A stretch of 32,856 nucleotides of DNA from the NCBI GenBank assembly GCA_028066985.1, contig JALCBB010000008.1:1-32856 (forward strand), read 5' to 3'. Under the pieces are notes generated by a model. The model saw only the letters and a program-made list of their open reading frames with translations. It ran no database searches and was not told the DNA's origin. Positions 1 to 7,683 of the stretch are shown piece by piece (within the stretch, counting starts at the first letter, position 1; the number at the start of each line of letters is the position of its first letter). A program made the translations under genes and the position numbers. This stretch comes from Alphaproteobacteria bacterium (lineage in GTDB: Bacteria; Pseudomonadota; Alphaproteobacteria; JALCBB01).

Positions 1-60
1 GCTTGGTTTGGGGGCTGTATTGACGGCGCCTGAATTTCCGTAATTTCCGGCATTAATCAG

Positions 61-173
61 GAGACAGACGAAGGACAGCCCCTAGCATTAGTGGGCGAGA
101 ATTTCAGACTCTTACAGTAGCCGCTCAAGCGAACCGCGCCCACTGATGCCTGCGGGCGCCGCCCGCAAAAAAT
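61..173 (+). repeat. Dispersed palindromic element, copy 1 (single alpha arm)
   Basis: One arm of the repeat family also found at 9600, 17477, 24175, 27583 and 32620. It begins GAGACAGACGAAGG, carries the family landmark GCATTAGTGGGC, then GCTCAAGCGAACC, and ends in a hairpin at 151-167 with stem TGCGGGC/GCCCGCA followed by an A-run. The middle part (about 100-120) has diverged from the other copies, and no inverted partner arm follows. The upstream flank at 20-30 carries TTGACGGCGCC, which also flanks other copies. It lies beyond the 3' end of the Hsp70-like gene. Confidence 0.85.
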
Positions 174-174
174 T

Positions 175-194
175 AATGTTTCGCGCGAAACATT
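175..194. promoter_or_regulatory. parS-like palindrome (candidate ParB site)
   Basis: A perfect 20-bp palindrome, AATGTTTCGCGCGAAACATT. Its inner 16 bases, TGTTTCGCGCGAAACA, match the widely conserved bacterial parS consensus TGTTTCACGTGAAACA at 14 of 16 positions. The two differences are symmetrical and keep the palindrome. No parA or parB gene is visible here. It could instead be an operator for another dimeric regulator. The match is seen directly; the centromere role is inference. Confidence 0.45.
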
Positions 195-363
195 TTGAGA
201 ATCGTTCCAAATAAGAAACTGGAAGACGCAGGGAGGGGGCGCCTCCGACTCCGCTTTTTTCAGAAGTTATATAGGGACGGGCGTCCGAGTTTTCAAGTCG
301 GGGGCGGGGATGGACGCAAGCGAGAGAGGAAGATGATCAGCAGCAGCCGCCAAAGCGCCACTC
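195..363. other. Intergenic stretch without recognised gene
   Basis: Between the parS-like palindrome and the end of the Hsp70-like gene I see no convincing coding region. The only structure is a short GGACG/CGTCC hairpin near 275-286 followed by a short T-run (GAGTTTT). Short open frames here have no recognisable sequence. Confidence 0.5.
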
Positions 364-1797
364 CTAATCAGAGGATGAATCCTTGCTGTCCTCATACCTT
401 CCAAACGGCGGGGTCCACGGCTCCGGATCGGGTGCCGGCTCGATTCTGCTGGCCAGCTCGATTTTAGGCCCTTCAGCCTTTGGCACGGACAGGCCATATG
501 CAATGGCGAAACGATAAAACACCCCGCGCCCCTTCATTTCGCGCATGTCGAGACCCTTGCGCGGCTCCGGCACCGCGGCCTCCTGAAATCGCGGAATGTC
601 ACAAGCGCCAAAGCAATGCTCCTCATAAGCGGAGTGAACGGACTCCCGATACCATTTCGAGTTTCCGCCGCCGCCGCCCAGGAAAATGCGAATGTCTTCC
701 TGCCTCTGAATCCACTTGCCTTTTCCGATTTTCTTGTTCGCGGCGAGAATGACATCGCTCACGAATTGCTGAACTTCCTCCCCGACGGGCTCCAGACTCT
801 CGCAAACCTCCGGCGCAAGGTCGTCATTAAACAAATCAGCGCCCTCCCGGCCGATTCGTTTCGCCACTTCAGAGATCCCGAGCGCCGCAACCTTCGCGGA
901 GTAAACATCCACCCTTTGCGTACCCCCCGGGTTCTGATAGTTAAACACAACGCCGTCGACCGTCCCTCCCCCGACGTCAAAGTAGACATATGTTTCAGGC
1001 TTCGCCTCTCCCGACAGCAGGAAGGATCGCGCGCCCGCCACCACCTCGGCAGCAGGCTGACACTTGTAGTGCTCGCAACGATCAGGATCAAAAGACCGGA
1101 CGGTTTCCTCATAGAGACTTATCGCGCTCTCGAGAGTGCCGGGGATTTCGTCGTTTTCCGCCCATGTCCAGGCGACGAAAAGCGCTTCCCTGAAGGTGTC
1201 AATGGCGGGGGAGTCGCAATACTCAACCGGCACCCCGACATTGGCCGACCACGCCGCTTCGTGTCCGCGAAGCCGCTCCTCCTCGTTTTGACGAATCCAT
1301 TCCTGAGCGCGCAAGACGACGGTCGCCAGAAACCAGCTCGACAGAGCCCGGGTCTTCTTTTCGTTGTCGGTGAGAAGACCGCTTTTTTCAATTTCCGCCA
1401 GCCGGATTTTCAAATAGCGCTCCTGAACTCCGGAAAATTCCGCGGACGCCGGCGCCATGGAAAGCGTCCCGTCGTCCCCCACCGAGACAATAGAAGGAAT
1501 CATCGCTTCTTCGGGGGAGAAAATTTCCTCGTCCTTGCCACACGCTTCGAATGTGACAATTATCGTTTCCTCGTTAGAATCCCAAAAGCCGACTTTCGTG
1601 AAACTGGTTCCGAAGTCAATGCCGAGATTGATGTAAATTTTTTCGGCGGCGGAAGCCGATTCCCGCGCAGAGTCGTCGACCGGCGCCGGAGGGCCGTCGT
1701 TTTCATCGGCGAAATCCCGCGCATCGGGCGTTTTCTCCTCCGCCCTTCGCGCGTTTTTCACGAAGTTTCGCATCCTGCGATACCAGTTCCAGGTCAT
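364..1797 (-). CDS. Hsp70/actin-fold ATPase without substrate-binding domain
   Basis: A 477-residue Hsp70-like ATPase. After an acidic, low-complexity N-terminus (about residues 1-53) comes phosphate-1 motif GIDFGTSFTK (59-68). Phosphate-2 motif DVGGGTVD is at 274-281, and a glycine-rich adenosine-type loop (FLGGGGGNS) near 370-380. The protein stops soon after the nucleotide-binding fold, so it lacks the beta-sandwich and lid of DnaK and is not a canonical chaperone. I chose ATG 1797 because GGAG lies 8 bases upstream. A GTG at 1803 would overlap the helicase stop by 4 bases but sits too close to that site. The gene follows the helicase almost without a gap, so the two are probably translated together and may form an ATPase-helicase complex. 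The pair is visibly less GC-rich than the neighbouring purine genes. The biological role is unknown. Confidence 0.8.
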   Translation of the reverse strand: MTWNWYRRMRNFVKNARRAEEKTPDARDFADENDGPPAPVDDSARESASAAEKIYINLGIDFGTSFTKVGFWDSNEETIIVTFEACGKDEEIFSPEEAMIPSIVSVGDDGTLSMAPASAEFSGVQERYLKIRLAEIEKSGLLTDNEKKTRALSSWFLATVVLRAQEWIRQNEEERLRGHEAAWSANVGVPVEYCDSPAIDTFREALFVAWTWAENDEIPGTLESAISLYEETVRSFDPDRCEHYKCQPAAEVVAGARSFLLSGEAKPETYVYFDVGGGTVDGVVFNYQNPGGTQRVDVYSAKVAALGISEVAKRIGREGADLFNDDLAPEVCESLEPVGEEVQQFVSDVILAANKKIGKGKWIQRQEDIRIFLGGGGGNSKWYRESVHSAYEEHCFGACDIPRFQEAAVPEPRKGLDMREMKGRGVFYRFAIAYGLSVPKAEGPKIELASRIEPAPDPEPWTPPFGRYEDSKDSSSD

Positions 1798-1799
1798 CG

Positions 1800-4700
1800 T
1801 CACTTCTCCACCCTGATTACGCCCATGGCCAGAGGCTGAACCGTCTCGTCGGTTTCTCTGCGCTCGCTGACGCGATTGAGCTTGATCTGCAGATCTTCCC
1901 GCTCTTTTCTGACGCTCCCCTCCCTCATCCGAATCTGCTGCGTGTTCCCCCGGGCGCGAAATTTTTCCATCTGCTCCTGGAAGCCGTCAATGCGGCGATC
2001 CGCGAATTTTCTCGCGCTGGTTTCCTGCTGGCTGCAGCGAAGCCTGTTTTCATCTCGAAATTCAAGCTTGCGGTCGTTGAATGCGGCGTCCATCGCCTTC
2101 TCGCACAGAAGCGCCTTCTTCGTGATTCCCCCGGCGTCGTCTATGACGGCGCTCGCATTGGGAAACGCTCTTCCTTCCCTCGCGGCGAGGGTGACCAGGG
2201 CTTCGGATAAAATTCCCGGCAGCGGCGCGTCTCCGTCAATTCTCACGGCCCTGTACGAAAGCAGCTGCTCGACCCGAATTCCCTCGAACGACCACAGATG
2301 CACGACGAAAACATAGTCGCCGGGCGAAACCTGTTTCAGATTCTCCGTGACTTTCAGCCGTATGGCCGAAACGGGGTGAAGCTGTTTCTCTTCGCAGTCC
2401 TCGCGAATCCACTGAATCAGAGGGTGAATGGGGTCGATCAGTTCGACATCCCGCCTGAAAGCGCCCGTCTGACGAGGGTCGAATATGCAGGGAAGAGGCT
2501 TCGACCGCGCATGCAGCCGCGTCTGTATCGCCGGCTTCGTCTTTTCAATAAAGGAGCGCAGATCCATCCTCGCGTTGTCCGACAGCTGGATCTGCGCGGA
2601 CGCCCCCTTCTTCGCGGGGATTTCAATTCTGGAGCCGAAGTATTTTCGTCTGAAGAAGTCATCAACGAAGTCGATCAGCTCCTCGCCGCTGATCCAGCGC
2701 TTTTTCTCGCGGCTCTCCGCGACCTGATCCAGGATGAAGTCCGAAAATCCGAACAGGTTGACCGCCGCGCCCTCCAGCTCGTTCTGAGTTTTCCGCTGGT
2801 TGATGATCACGTCTGTCGCCTCGTCGGCGCGGCGCCGGCGATCTTCTTCGGTCAGACCCGGGTCCAGCAGCTCTTCCATGAGCTTCCCCGTCAGTCTGCC
2901 GAGGATGTCCTCGAGGTCGCCGATGCTCTCGCGGAACAGCTCGATGCGCTCGTAAAGCCTGAGCAGTATCCTGTCCGCGATCGTGCTTCTGACCGCAAGA
3001 TTGACGATGGATATCCGCGGCGCCTTCTGGCCGAGTCTGTCGAGTCTGCCGATGCGCTGCTCGATGCGCATGGGGTTCCACGGCAGATCGTAATTCACGA
3101 GAAGACGACAGAACTGAAGATCGATGCCTTCGCTCCCGACCTCTGACGACAGCAGAACGGACGGCCCGTCTTCGCTTCTGAACTCGTTCAGAATTCTGTC
3201 TTTCTCGTCCCCCATGCCCCCCATGATCAGGCAGGCGCGCACGCCGTCCTGCTCGAGGCGGCGCCCGAGATACTGAAGCGTGCCGCGAAAGAAAGCGAAG
3301 ACGACACACTTCTCATGTCCATGCTCGTCCAGAGTCTTCTTTAACTCCTCGTACTTCGTGTCGTTGTCCTCGAGCGCCTTGATATCGATGTCGATCGCTC
3401 CGTTCATCCACTCTTCGGATTCGTCGAGAATGTCCTTCGCCGGCCCGCCGTCCGCATCGGCCCCGCCGGAGAGTTTTTCGGAATACCCCAGATCTTCCCA
3501 GAGCAGATCCTTCAGGAAATCCTTTTCCCGCCAGCTTTCCAGAGCCGCGACCAGCGAACTCTCCATCTGACGCTGGCGTCCGATAAGAGCGAGCTGCTTG
3601 CCGAAGGACGCTCCGCCGATGCGCCGCCCGATGCGGTTGATGAATCCGTCATACGCATCCTGCTCCGCCGCGGAGAAATCCAGCTTGATCATCTGGGCGT
3701 CGCGCTCGACTCTTTTTTCCAGAACCTCCCGCTTGCGGCTTCTGACCATGTACTGGCCGAGCAGGGACCTCGACTCCAGCACCCTGGCGATCTCGATGCG
3801 TTTTTCCGGATCCGATCCGTCGCCGAGAACCCGTTCGCCCGCCCGCCTCAAAGTTTCGTCATCGGCGAAATAGGGGCTTGAAGTCGCCCTGTCTATCTCC
3901 TCCCTGGCCGTCGCGAGGTCGTACGGCTTCCGCCAGAGGCTTCTCATCGCGCTGATGACGGGTTTGTTCGCCTCAAGCCTCTGGTGAAACAGATCCAGGT
4001 TGTAAAACTCTTCCGGATCGATGAGATGCATCAGCTGATAAAGATTTTCGTTGTCGATCTGAACGGGCGTCGCCGTGAGGAGTATCATGTGACGGGCGAC
4101 ATCTCTCATCAGCTGTCCCAGCCGGTTGTTCGCCGTGTTGCGGTTGCGGAGATAGTGCGCCTCGTCAAAAATGACGAGGTCCAGCAGGGCGAAGTCGTCC
4201 GAAGCGGGGTGCGCGTCCAGCAGCCGCGCCAGCCGCGCCCGTGTTCCCTTGTTTTTCGGGTCTTCGTACTTGTATTTCGGAGGAGTGCGCACCCCCTCGA
4301 GACTGACGATGTACACAAAGTTGCTTCTGTGAGACGCTTCCTGCAGCGTCTCAAGAAGATGATCCGCCCTGACGATCTCCGCGGAGATGTTGAAGCGTTT
4401 TTTCATGTCGTCGCGCCACTTCTCCCGAAGCATGGCCGGGCAGATCACGAGGAGTCTGCGCGCGTCGCGCCGCGCCTGGAGTTCTTTCCAGATGTAGATG
4501 GACTCGATGGTTTTTCCCAGACCGACCTCGTCGGCTATAAGCAGTCTGCCGGTGGGAGACTCGATGAACTTGAGGACGGGCCTGAACTGATGCGGGTAGA
4601 AATCGGTGTTGCTCGATTCCATGGAGTAATAGACGTTCGTGAGTTTCCCCCGGATTTTCTGCAGCGTGAGCACGCGCATGAGGTCCGCCGGTTTCCCGAA

Positions 4701-4931
4701 ACGGCCTTTTCGCAGAAGGTCGATGGCCGGCTCGTCTTTTATGAGTTCGAGCGACCCGTAGTTCTTGAACTTTTTTTCGCTGGGTCCGAATCTGACCTCG
4801 ACCATCAGGTCGTCGCCCGACACCCGGGTTTCGCCGGTGGTTATCCCCTGCCGACCGGGGTTCCTGCGCAAACGGACGGCCTGTCCGGAGACGGCGGGAT
4901 CCCAGTCTTCGCTGTTTGCCTTCTCTTTCAT
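1800..4931 (-). CDS. RapA/SNF2-type DEAH helicase-like ATPase
   Basis: A 1043-residue superfamily 2 ATPase. Motif I ADEVGLGKT is at about 133-141, the Walker B box DEAH at 256-259 and motif III TATP at 286-289. The C-terminal helicase lobe has SSEVGSEGIDLQ and the arginine-finger motif EQRIGRLDRLGQ within about 594-635. DEVGLGKTIE is typical of RapA/HepA-like SNF2 proteins, which remodel RNA polymerase or other DNA-bound complexes. The roughly 400-residue C-terminal region is not one I recognise; it is charged and partly helical-looking. ATG 4931 is chosen because an AGGAGG-type site lies 4 bases upstream; an ATG at 4964 has no such site. A small hairpin (GCCTGCG/CGCAGGC, 4947-4962) sits just before the ribosome binding site. 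Similar ATPases occur in phage-defence loci such as DISARM (DrmD), but none of the other DISARM genes is present. Confidence 0.85.
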   Translation of the reverse strand: MKEKANSEDWDPAVSGQAVRLRRNPGRQGITTGETRVSGDDLMVEVRFGPSEKKFKNYGSLELIKDEPAIDLLRKGRFGKPADLMRVLTLQKIRGKLTNVYYSMESSNTDFYPHQFRPVLKFIESPTGRLLIADEVGLGKTIESIYIWKELQARRDARRLLVICPAMLREKWRDDMKKRFNISAEIVRADHLLETLQEASHRSNFVYIVSLEGVRTPPKYKYEDPKNKGTRARLARLLDAHPASDDFALLDLVIFDEAHYLRNRNTANNRLGQLMRDVARHMILLTATPVQIDNENLYQLMHLIDPEEFYNLDLFHQRLEANKPVISAMRSLWRKPYDLATAREEIDRATSSPYFADDETLRRAGERVLGDGSDPEKRIEIARVLESRSLLGQYMVRSRKREVLEKRVERDAQMIKLDFSAAEQDAYDGFINRIGRRIGGASFGKQLALIGRQRQMESSLVAALESWREKDFLKDLLWEDLGYSEKLSGGADADGGPAKDILDESEEWMNGAIDIDIKALEDNDTKYEELKKTLDEHGHEKCVVFAFFRGTLQYLGRRLEQDGVRACLIMGGMGDEKDRILNEFRSEDGPSVLLSSEVGSEGIDLQFCRLLVNYDLPWNPMRIEQRIGRLDRLGQKAPRISIVNLAVRSTIADRILLRLYERIELFRESIGDLEDILGRLTGKLMEELLDPGLTEEDRRRRADEATDVIINQRKTQNELEGAAVNLFGFSDFILDQVAESREKKRWISGEELIDFVDDFFRRKYFGSRIEIPAKKGASAQIQLSDNARMDLRSFIEKTKPAIQTRLHARSKPLPCIFDPRQTGAFRRDVELIDPIHPLIQWIREDCEEKQLHPVSAIRLKVTENLKQVSPGDYVFVVHLWSFEGIRVEQLLSYRAVRIDGDAPLPGILSEALVTLAAREGRAFPNASAVIDDAGGITKKALLCEKAMDAAFNDRKLEFRDENRLRCSQQETSARKFADRRIDGFQEQMEKFRARGNTQQIRMREGSVRKEREDLQIKLNRVSERRETDETVQPLAMGVIRVEK

Positions 4932-5064
4932 GTTTCCTCCGGCAGCGCCTGCGGACGCAGGCAAGGTTCATCCTGTGGAATAAACTATCCTCGCCGTTCT
5001 GTCAACTGCGCGCAAATGTCGCCCATGCGCGGCGAGATCAATGCAGTCCGTGGGCAAGATCGGC

Positions 5065-5161
5065 GCTATCCTCCGCCACCCCCGCCCCTCAAATGTGTCG
5101 CACGGGACTGGCGTCCCGCGCGACGCTTTTTAATTTCCCGCCCGTGGTGGTGGAGGATAGC
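5065..5161. repeat. Nested inverted repeat with terminator-like inner hairpin
   Basis: An outer inverted repeat pairs GCTATCCTCCGCCACC (5065-5080) with GGTGGTGGAGGATAGC (5146-5161), one mismatch. Inside is a second hairpin, GTCGC-A-CGGGAC (5097-5108), loop TGGC, then GTCCCG-C-GCGAC (5113-5124), followed by GC and TTTTT (5127-5131). Read on the plus strand the inner part looks like a rho-independent terminator, but no plus-strand gene lies upstream. It sits in the leader of the minus-strand helicase. Confidence 0.7.
5097..5131 (+). terminator. Terminator-like hairpin plus T-run
   Basis: A 12-pair stem with one A/C mismatch and a TGGC tetraloop, followed after two bases by five T residues. The form fits an intrinsic terminator on the plus strand. 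Its use is doubtful because the only upstream gene is on the other strand. It could block antisense transcription into the helicase gene. Confidence 0.35.
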
Positions 5162-5177
5162 CGGTAATTATTAAACA

Positions 5178-5275
5178 GAAAACGACACGCTTACGCCCGG
5201 CAGACGGCTGGCGCCGTCTGCGGGCTGTCTTCGCCGTCCAAAAGACGGCGGAGACAGCCGAGGCGTGTCGTTTTC
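5178..5275. repeat. Cloverleaf-like palindromic element (three stems)
   Basis: A perfect 13-bp outer stem, GAAAACGACACGC (5178-5190) with GCGTGTCGTTTTC (5263-5275), encloses two more hairpins. The first pairs GCAGACGGC (5200-5208) with GCCGTCTGC (5213-5221), loop TGGC. The second pairs 5223-5238 with 5244-5259: 16 positions, one mismatch, loop CAAAA. Together they could fold as a three-way junction in DNA or RNA. No second copy is visible in the window. It lies about 180 bases upstream of hisS. It may be a miniature palindromic element or a leader structure. Confidence 0.75.
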
Positions 5276-5280
5276 TCCCG

Positions 5281-5324
5281 TTAGCAAACTTTGTCCCTGT
5301 TAATAAAAAACGCGGCGCCGTCAA
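5281..5324 (-). repeat. Degenerate outer end of the dispersed element family
   Basis: Read on the minus strand this begins CATTGACGGCGCCG, then a T-run, then TTAACAGGGACAAAG. The left flank and end of the copy at 27561-27592 read CATTGACGGCGCCG, T-run, then TTAACAGACGAAG. The similarity suggests a vestigial terminus of the same family in the hisS leader. No arm body follows. Confidence 0.4.
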
Positions 5325-5455
5325 TGAAACCCTTAAAACAAATTTTGTTCTCGCGGACAGCGCTTCGTCGTCCCTCAATTAAAGCGCTAACAAACGCCAA
5401 ATGCTTGCCACACAACAGCCGCGCTGTTATTATCACAACCAACAGAAAATATCCC

Positions 5456-6769
5456 ATGAAAAAAGAAAAAAATAACTCCCCCCCCTCAGGAACCCGCGAC
5501 TTCCTCCCGCGCGAACTCCATCGCCGCCGCCAGGCCGCCGGCATCCTCGCCGACCGCTTCGAAAGACACGGCTTCCTCCCCGTGGAAACCCCCGCCCTGG
5601 AACGCATCCAGACACTCACAGGCGTCTACGGAGACGAAGGCGACAAACTCATCTTCAAAATCCTCCCCAGAGGACAACAAGCCGAACTCAACCCCCAGCC
5701 CGACCTCGCGCTCAGATACGACCTCACCGTGCCGGCCGTGCGCGCCCTCGCCGAACACGACCTGCTCCAGAAAGGCTTCCGCAGATACCAGATCGGGCCG
5801 GTCTGGCGCGCCGAACGCGCCGCGCGCGGAAGATTCCGCGAATTCTGGCAGTGCGACGTAGACCTCTACAACACGCCGACACCCCTCGCCGAAGCCGAGA
5901 CCGTCGCCGCCCTCGAAGGCGGCCTCCGCGACCTCGGCATGCGCGAACTCGTCATCTCGGTCAACACCCGCGGCATCCTCCGCAAACTCTGCGACCTCTT
6001 CAAAATCTCGGAGGCGCAGCGCAAAGCCGTCCTCATCGCCCTGGATAAACTTGACAAGTTCCCCATCCCCTCGGTGCGCCGCGAGATCGCCGCGATTCCC
6101 TGCTCCGGCGCGCGCCTTCTCGCCGACGCCCTCCACCCCGAATTCGCCGCCGAACTCCTGGACAAAGACACCCTCGACGGTCCCGAGCGCGACGAACTCG
6201 CCGAAATCACCGAGGCCGTCGCCGCCGCCGCCTCGCGCGACCTGGAAATCAGCGTCAATCCCCTCCTCGCGCGCGGGCTGGACTACTACACCGGCTTCAT
6301 CTTTGAATTTCACACCCTCGGCGGCAGCACGCGCGCCATCGCCGCCGGCGGCAGGTACGACAACCTCGCCGCCGAGGTCGCGGGCAGCGACTGCAGAATC
6401 TGCGGCGGCTCCATCGGACTGGAGCGCGTCCTGGACGAACTTGAAGTCCAGGACAGCATCTCGGCCCTTGACCCTCCCGCCGATGATGTCGTGCATCTCA
6501 CGCTTTTCTCGCCGGAGATGCTTGTCGCCACCGAGCAACTTGCGCGCGAGTTGCGCGACCTCGGGCTCAAGGTTTATGTCGGCCGCGGCGGCAAGATCGG
6601 CGATCAGTTCAAAGCCGCCGAGCGCGCCGGACACCGCCGTTGTCTCATCTACGGTCCCGACGAGGAGGAGAAGGCTGTCGTCACGCTCAAGGATCTGGAG
6701 ACCGGCGCGCAGAGCGAGGTCAGCATCTCCGATCTCGCCGGCCTCGTTGAAATTCTGAAGGGAATTTAG
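5456..6769 (+). CDS. hisS: Histidine--tRNA ligase
   Basis: Class II aminoacyl-tRNA synthetase charging tRNA-His, 437 residues, a normal length for HisRS. The N-terminus has GTRDFLP, followed by motif-1 sequence around GFLPVETPALE. Motif 2 contains GRFREFWQCDVD, and the histidine-specific motif is ARGLDYYTGF. A C-terminal anticodon-binding domain (from about residue 340) includes LGLKVYVGRGGKIGDQFKAAERAG. The REFWQCD form of motif 2 is closer to the eukaryote/Bacteroidetes style than to E. coli HisRS; this is from memory and not tested. ATG 5456 gives a normal N-terminus, although the ribosome binding site is weak. An in-frame upstream ATG at 5291 would add an unlikely leader. The last codons are repeated twice downstream (see 6749-6983). 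Confidence 0.95.
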   Translation: MKKEKNNSPPSGTRDFLPRELHRRRQAAGILADRFERHGFLPVETPALERIQTLTGVYGDEGDKLIFKILPRGQQAELNPQPDLALRYDLTVPAVRALAEHDLLQKGFRRYQIGPVWRAERAARGRFREFWQCDVDLYNTPTPLAEAETVAALEGGLRDLGMRELVISVNTRGILRKLCDLFKISEAQRKAVLIALDKLDKFPIPSVRREIAAIPCSGARLLADALHPEFAAELLDKDTLDGPERDELAEITEAVAAAASRDLEISVNPLLARGLDYYTGFIFEFHTLGGSTRAIAAGGRYDNLAAEVAGSDCRICGGSIGLERVLDELEVQDSISALDPPADDVVHLTLFSPEMLVATEQLARELRDLGLKVYVGRGGKIGDQFKAAERAGHRRCLIYGPDEEEKAVVTLKDLETGAQSEVSISDLAGLVEILKGI

Positions 6770-6983
6770 ACCCTCAAAGGTCTTACCCTCATCAAGTCCC
6801 GCAGTCCCGCAGGATTAAGTCGCGGGGACAGCGACCCTGCCGAAATTCTGAAGGGAATTTAGACCCTTAAAGGTCTCACCCTCATCAAGTTCCGCAGGTT
6901 TAAAGTCCCGCAGACTCCGACCTCGCCGAAATGCCGAAGGGAATTTAGACCCTCACAGGTCTCACCCTTGTTAAGTCCCGCAG
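6749..6983 (+). repeat. Three degenerate copies of the hisS 3' end
   Basis: A 56-bp unit occurs at 6749-6804, 6842-6897 and 6928-6983. Each copy starts GAAATTCTGAAGG or a close variant, and each contains the stop region GGAATTTAGACC and a small AGACC/GGTCT hairpin. Copy 2 differs from copy 1 at about 3 positions and copy 3 at about 7. The first copy is the end of hisS (VEILKGI-stop), so the array is a duplication of the gene terminus. The remainder of the 225-bp gap holds no gene. Confidence 0.85.
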
Positions 6984-6994
6984 ACCGCGGCGCC

Positions 6995-7552
6995 TTACTC
7001 GCGCCATTTAATAGAACAGCCGCGCGAAGGCTGCTGTTCGCTCGGCCCCTTGCCTCCTTTCGCGACGCCGAGCATCGCCTCAAGCAGATCCTGACGCGCG
7101 TCGCCCGCCGCAGGCTGCGAAGGCGTGGTCGCGTCAAGGCGTCCGCGGTACTGAAGTCCGCCGCCGGCGTCGTAGCCGAAAAAGTCGGGCGTGCAGACGG
7201 CGCCGTAGGCGCGCGCGATGTCCTGCGTCTCGTCAATCATGTACGGAAAGCCGAAGCCGTGACGCTCCGCGAAAAGACGCATGTGCGCGAACGAGTCGTC
7301 AGGATACGCCTCGGTGTCGTTCGGCATCACCGCGCCGACGCCCACTCCCGCCTCGAGCAGCCGCGCCGCCGTCGGAGCGAGACGAGACGCGATCGCCTTC
7401 ACATACGGACAGTGATTGCAGATAAACATGATCAGCGTGCCGTTCTCTCCGCGAATGTCGGCGAGAGAATAGCGTTTGCCGTCGGTGGCGGCGAGGGTGA
7501 AGTCCGGCGCCTTCGCGCCGAAGTCGCAGATTGGAGTCTGTTCTAACGCCAT
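6995..7552 (-). CDS. Thioredoxin-fold (AhpC/TSA-like) protein
   Basis: A 185-residue cytoplasmic thioredoxin-like protein. The redox motif is FICNHCPYVK, with cysteines at 45 and 48. The N-terminal part (GAKAPDFTLAATDGKRYSL) is the usual peroxiredoxin/TlpA-type opening. The CNHCP variant marks a widespread thioredoxin-family group that is annotated but little characterised; a thiol oxidoreductase role is inferred. AAAGGA lies 7 bases before the ATG and supports the start. There is no signal peptide. The gene is divergent from the aldo/keto reductase across a 131-bp gap. Its 3' end lies next to the hisS repeat array. Confidence 0.85.
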   Translation of the reverse strand: MALEQTPICDFGAKAPDFTLAATDGKRYSLADIRGENGTLIMFICNHCPYVKAIASRLAPTAARLLEAGVGVGAVMPNDTEAYPDDSFAHMRLFAERHGFGFPYMIDETQDIARAYGAVCTPDFFGYDAGGGLQYRGRLDATTPSQPAAGDARQDLLEAMLGVAKGGKGPSEQQPSRGCSIKWRE

Positions 7553-7683
7553 TTGTCTGTCCTTTCTTCTGTCCTGCTGTCCGTCTCCGCTCCGGCTTCA
7601 CAGGGGCTGAATTCTGTGGCAGTATAGCACGGGTTTCTGTCCGGAAACTTTTACTCCACAGCACGAAAGCAGGGAAAGAAAAA

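Noticed and set aside
1800-4931. DISARM system
   Set aside because: Only a SNF2-type ATPase is present; the methyltransferase, DUF1998 and PLD-type genes are missing.
5281-5455. T-box or other tRNA-sensing leader for hisS
   Set aside because: No T-box consensus or antiterminator arrangement is visible, and such leaders are largely a Gram-positive feature.
5486-6634. Long open frame antisense to hisS
   Set aside because: It lies fully within a well-supported synthetase gene, is Glu/Gly/Val-rich from GC codon bias and has no recognisable domain.
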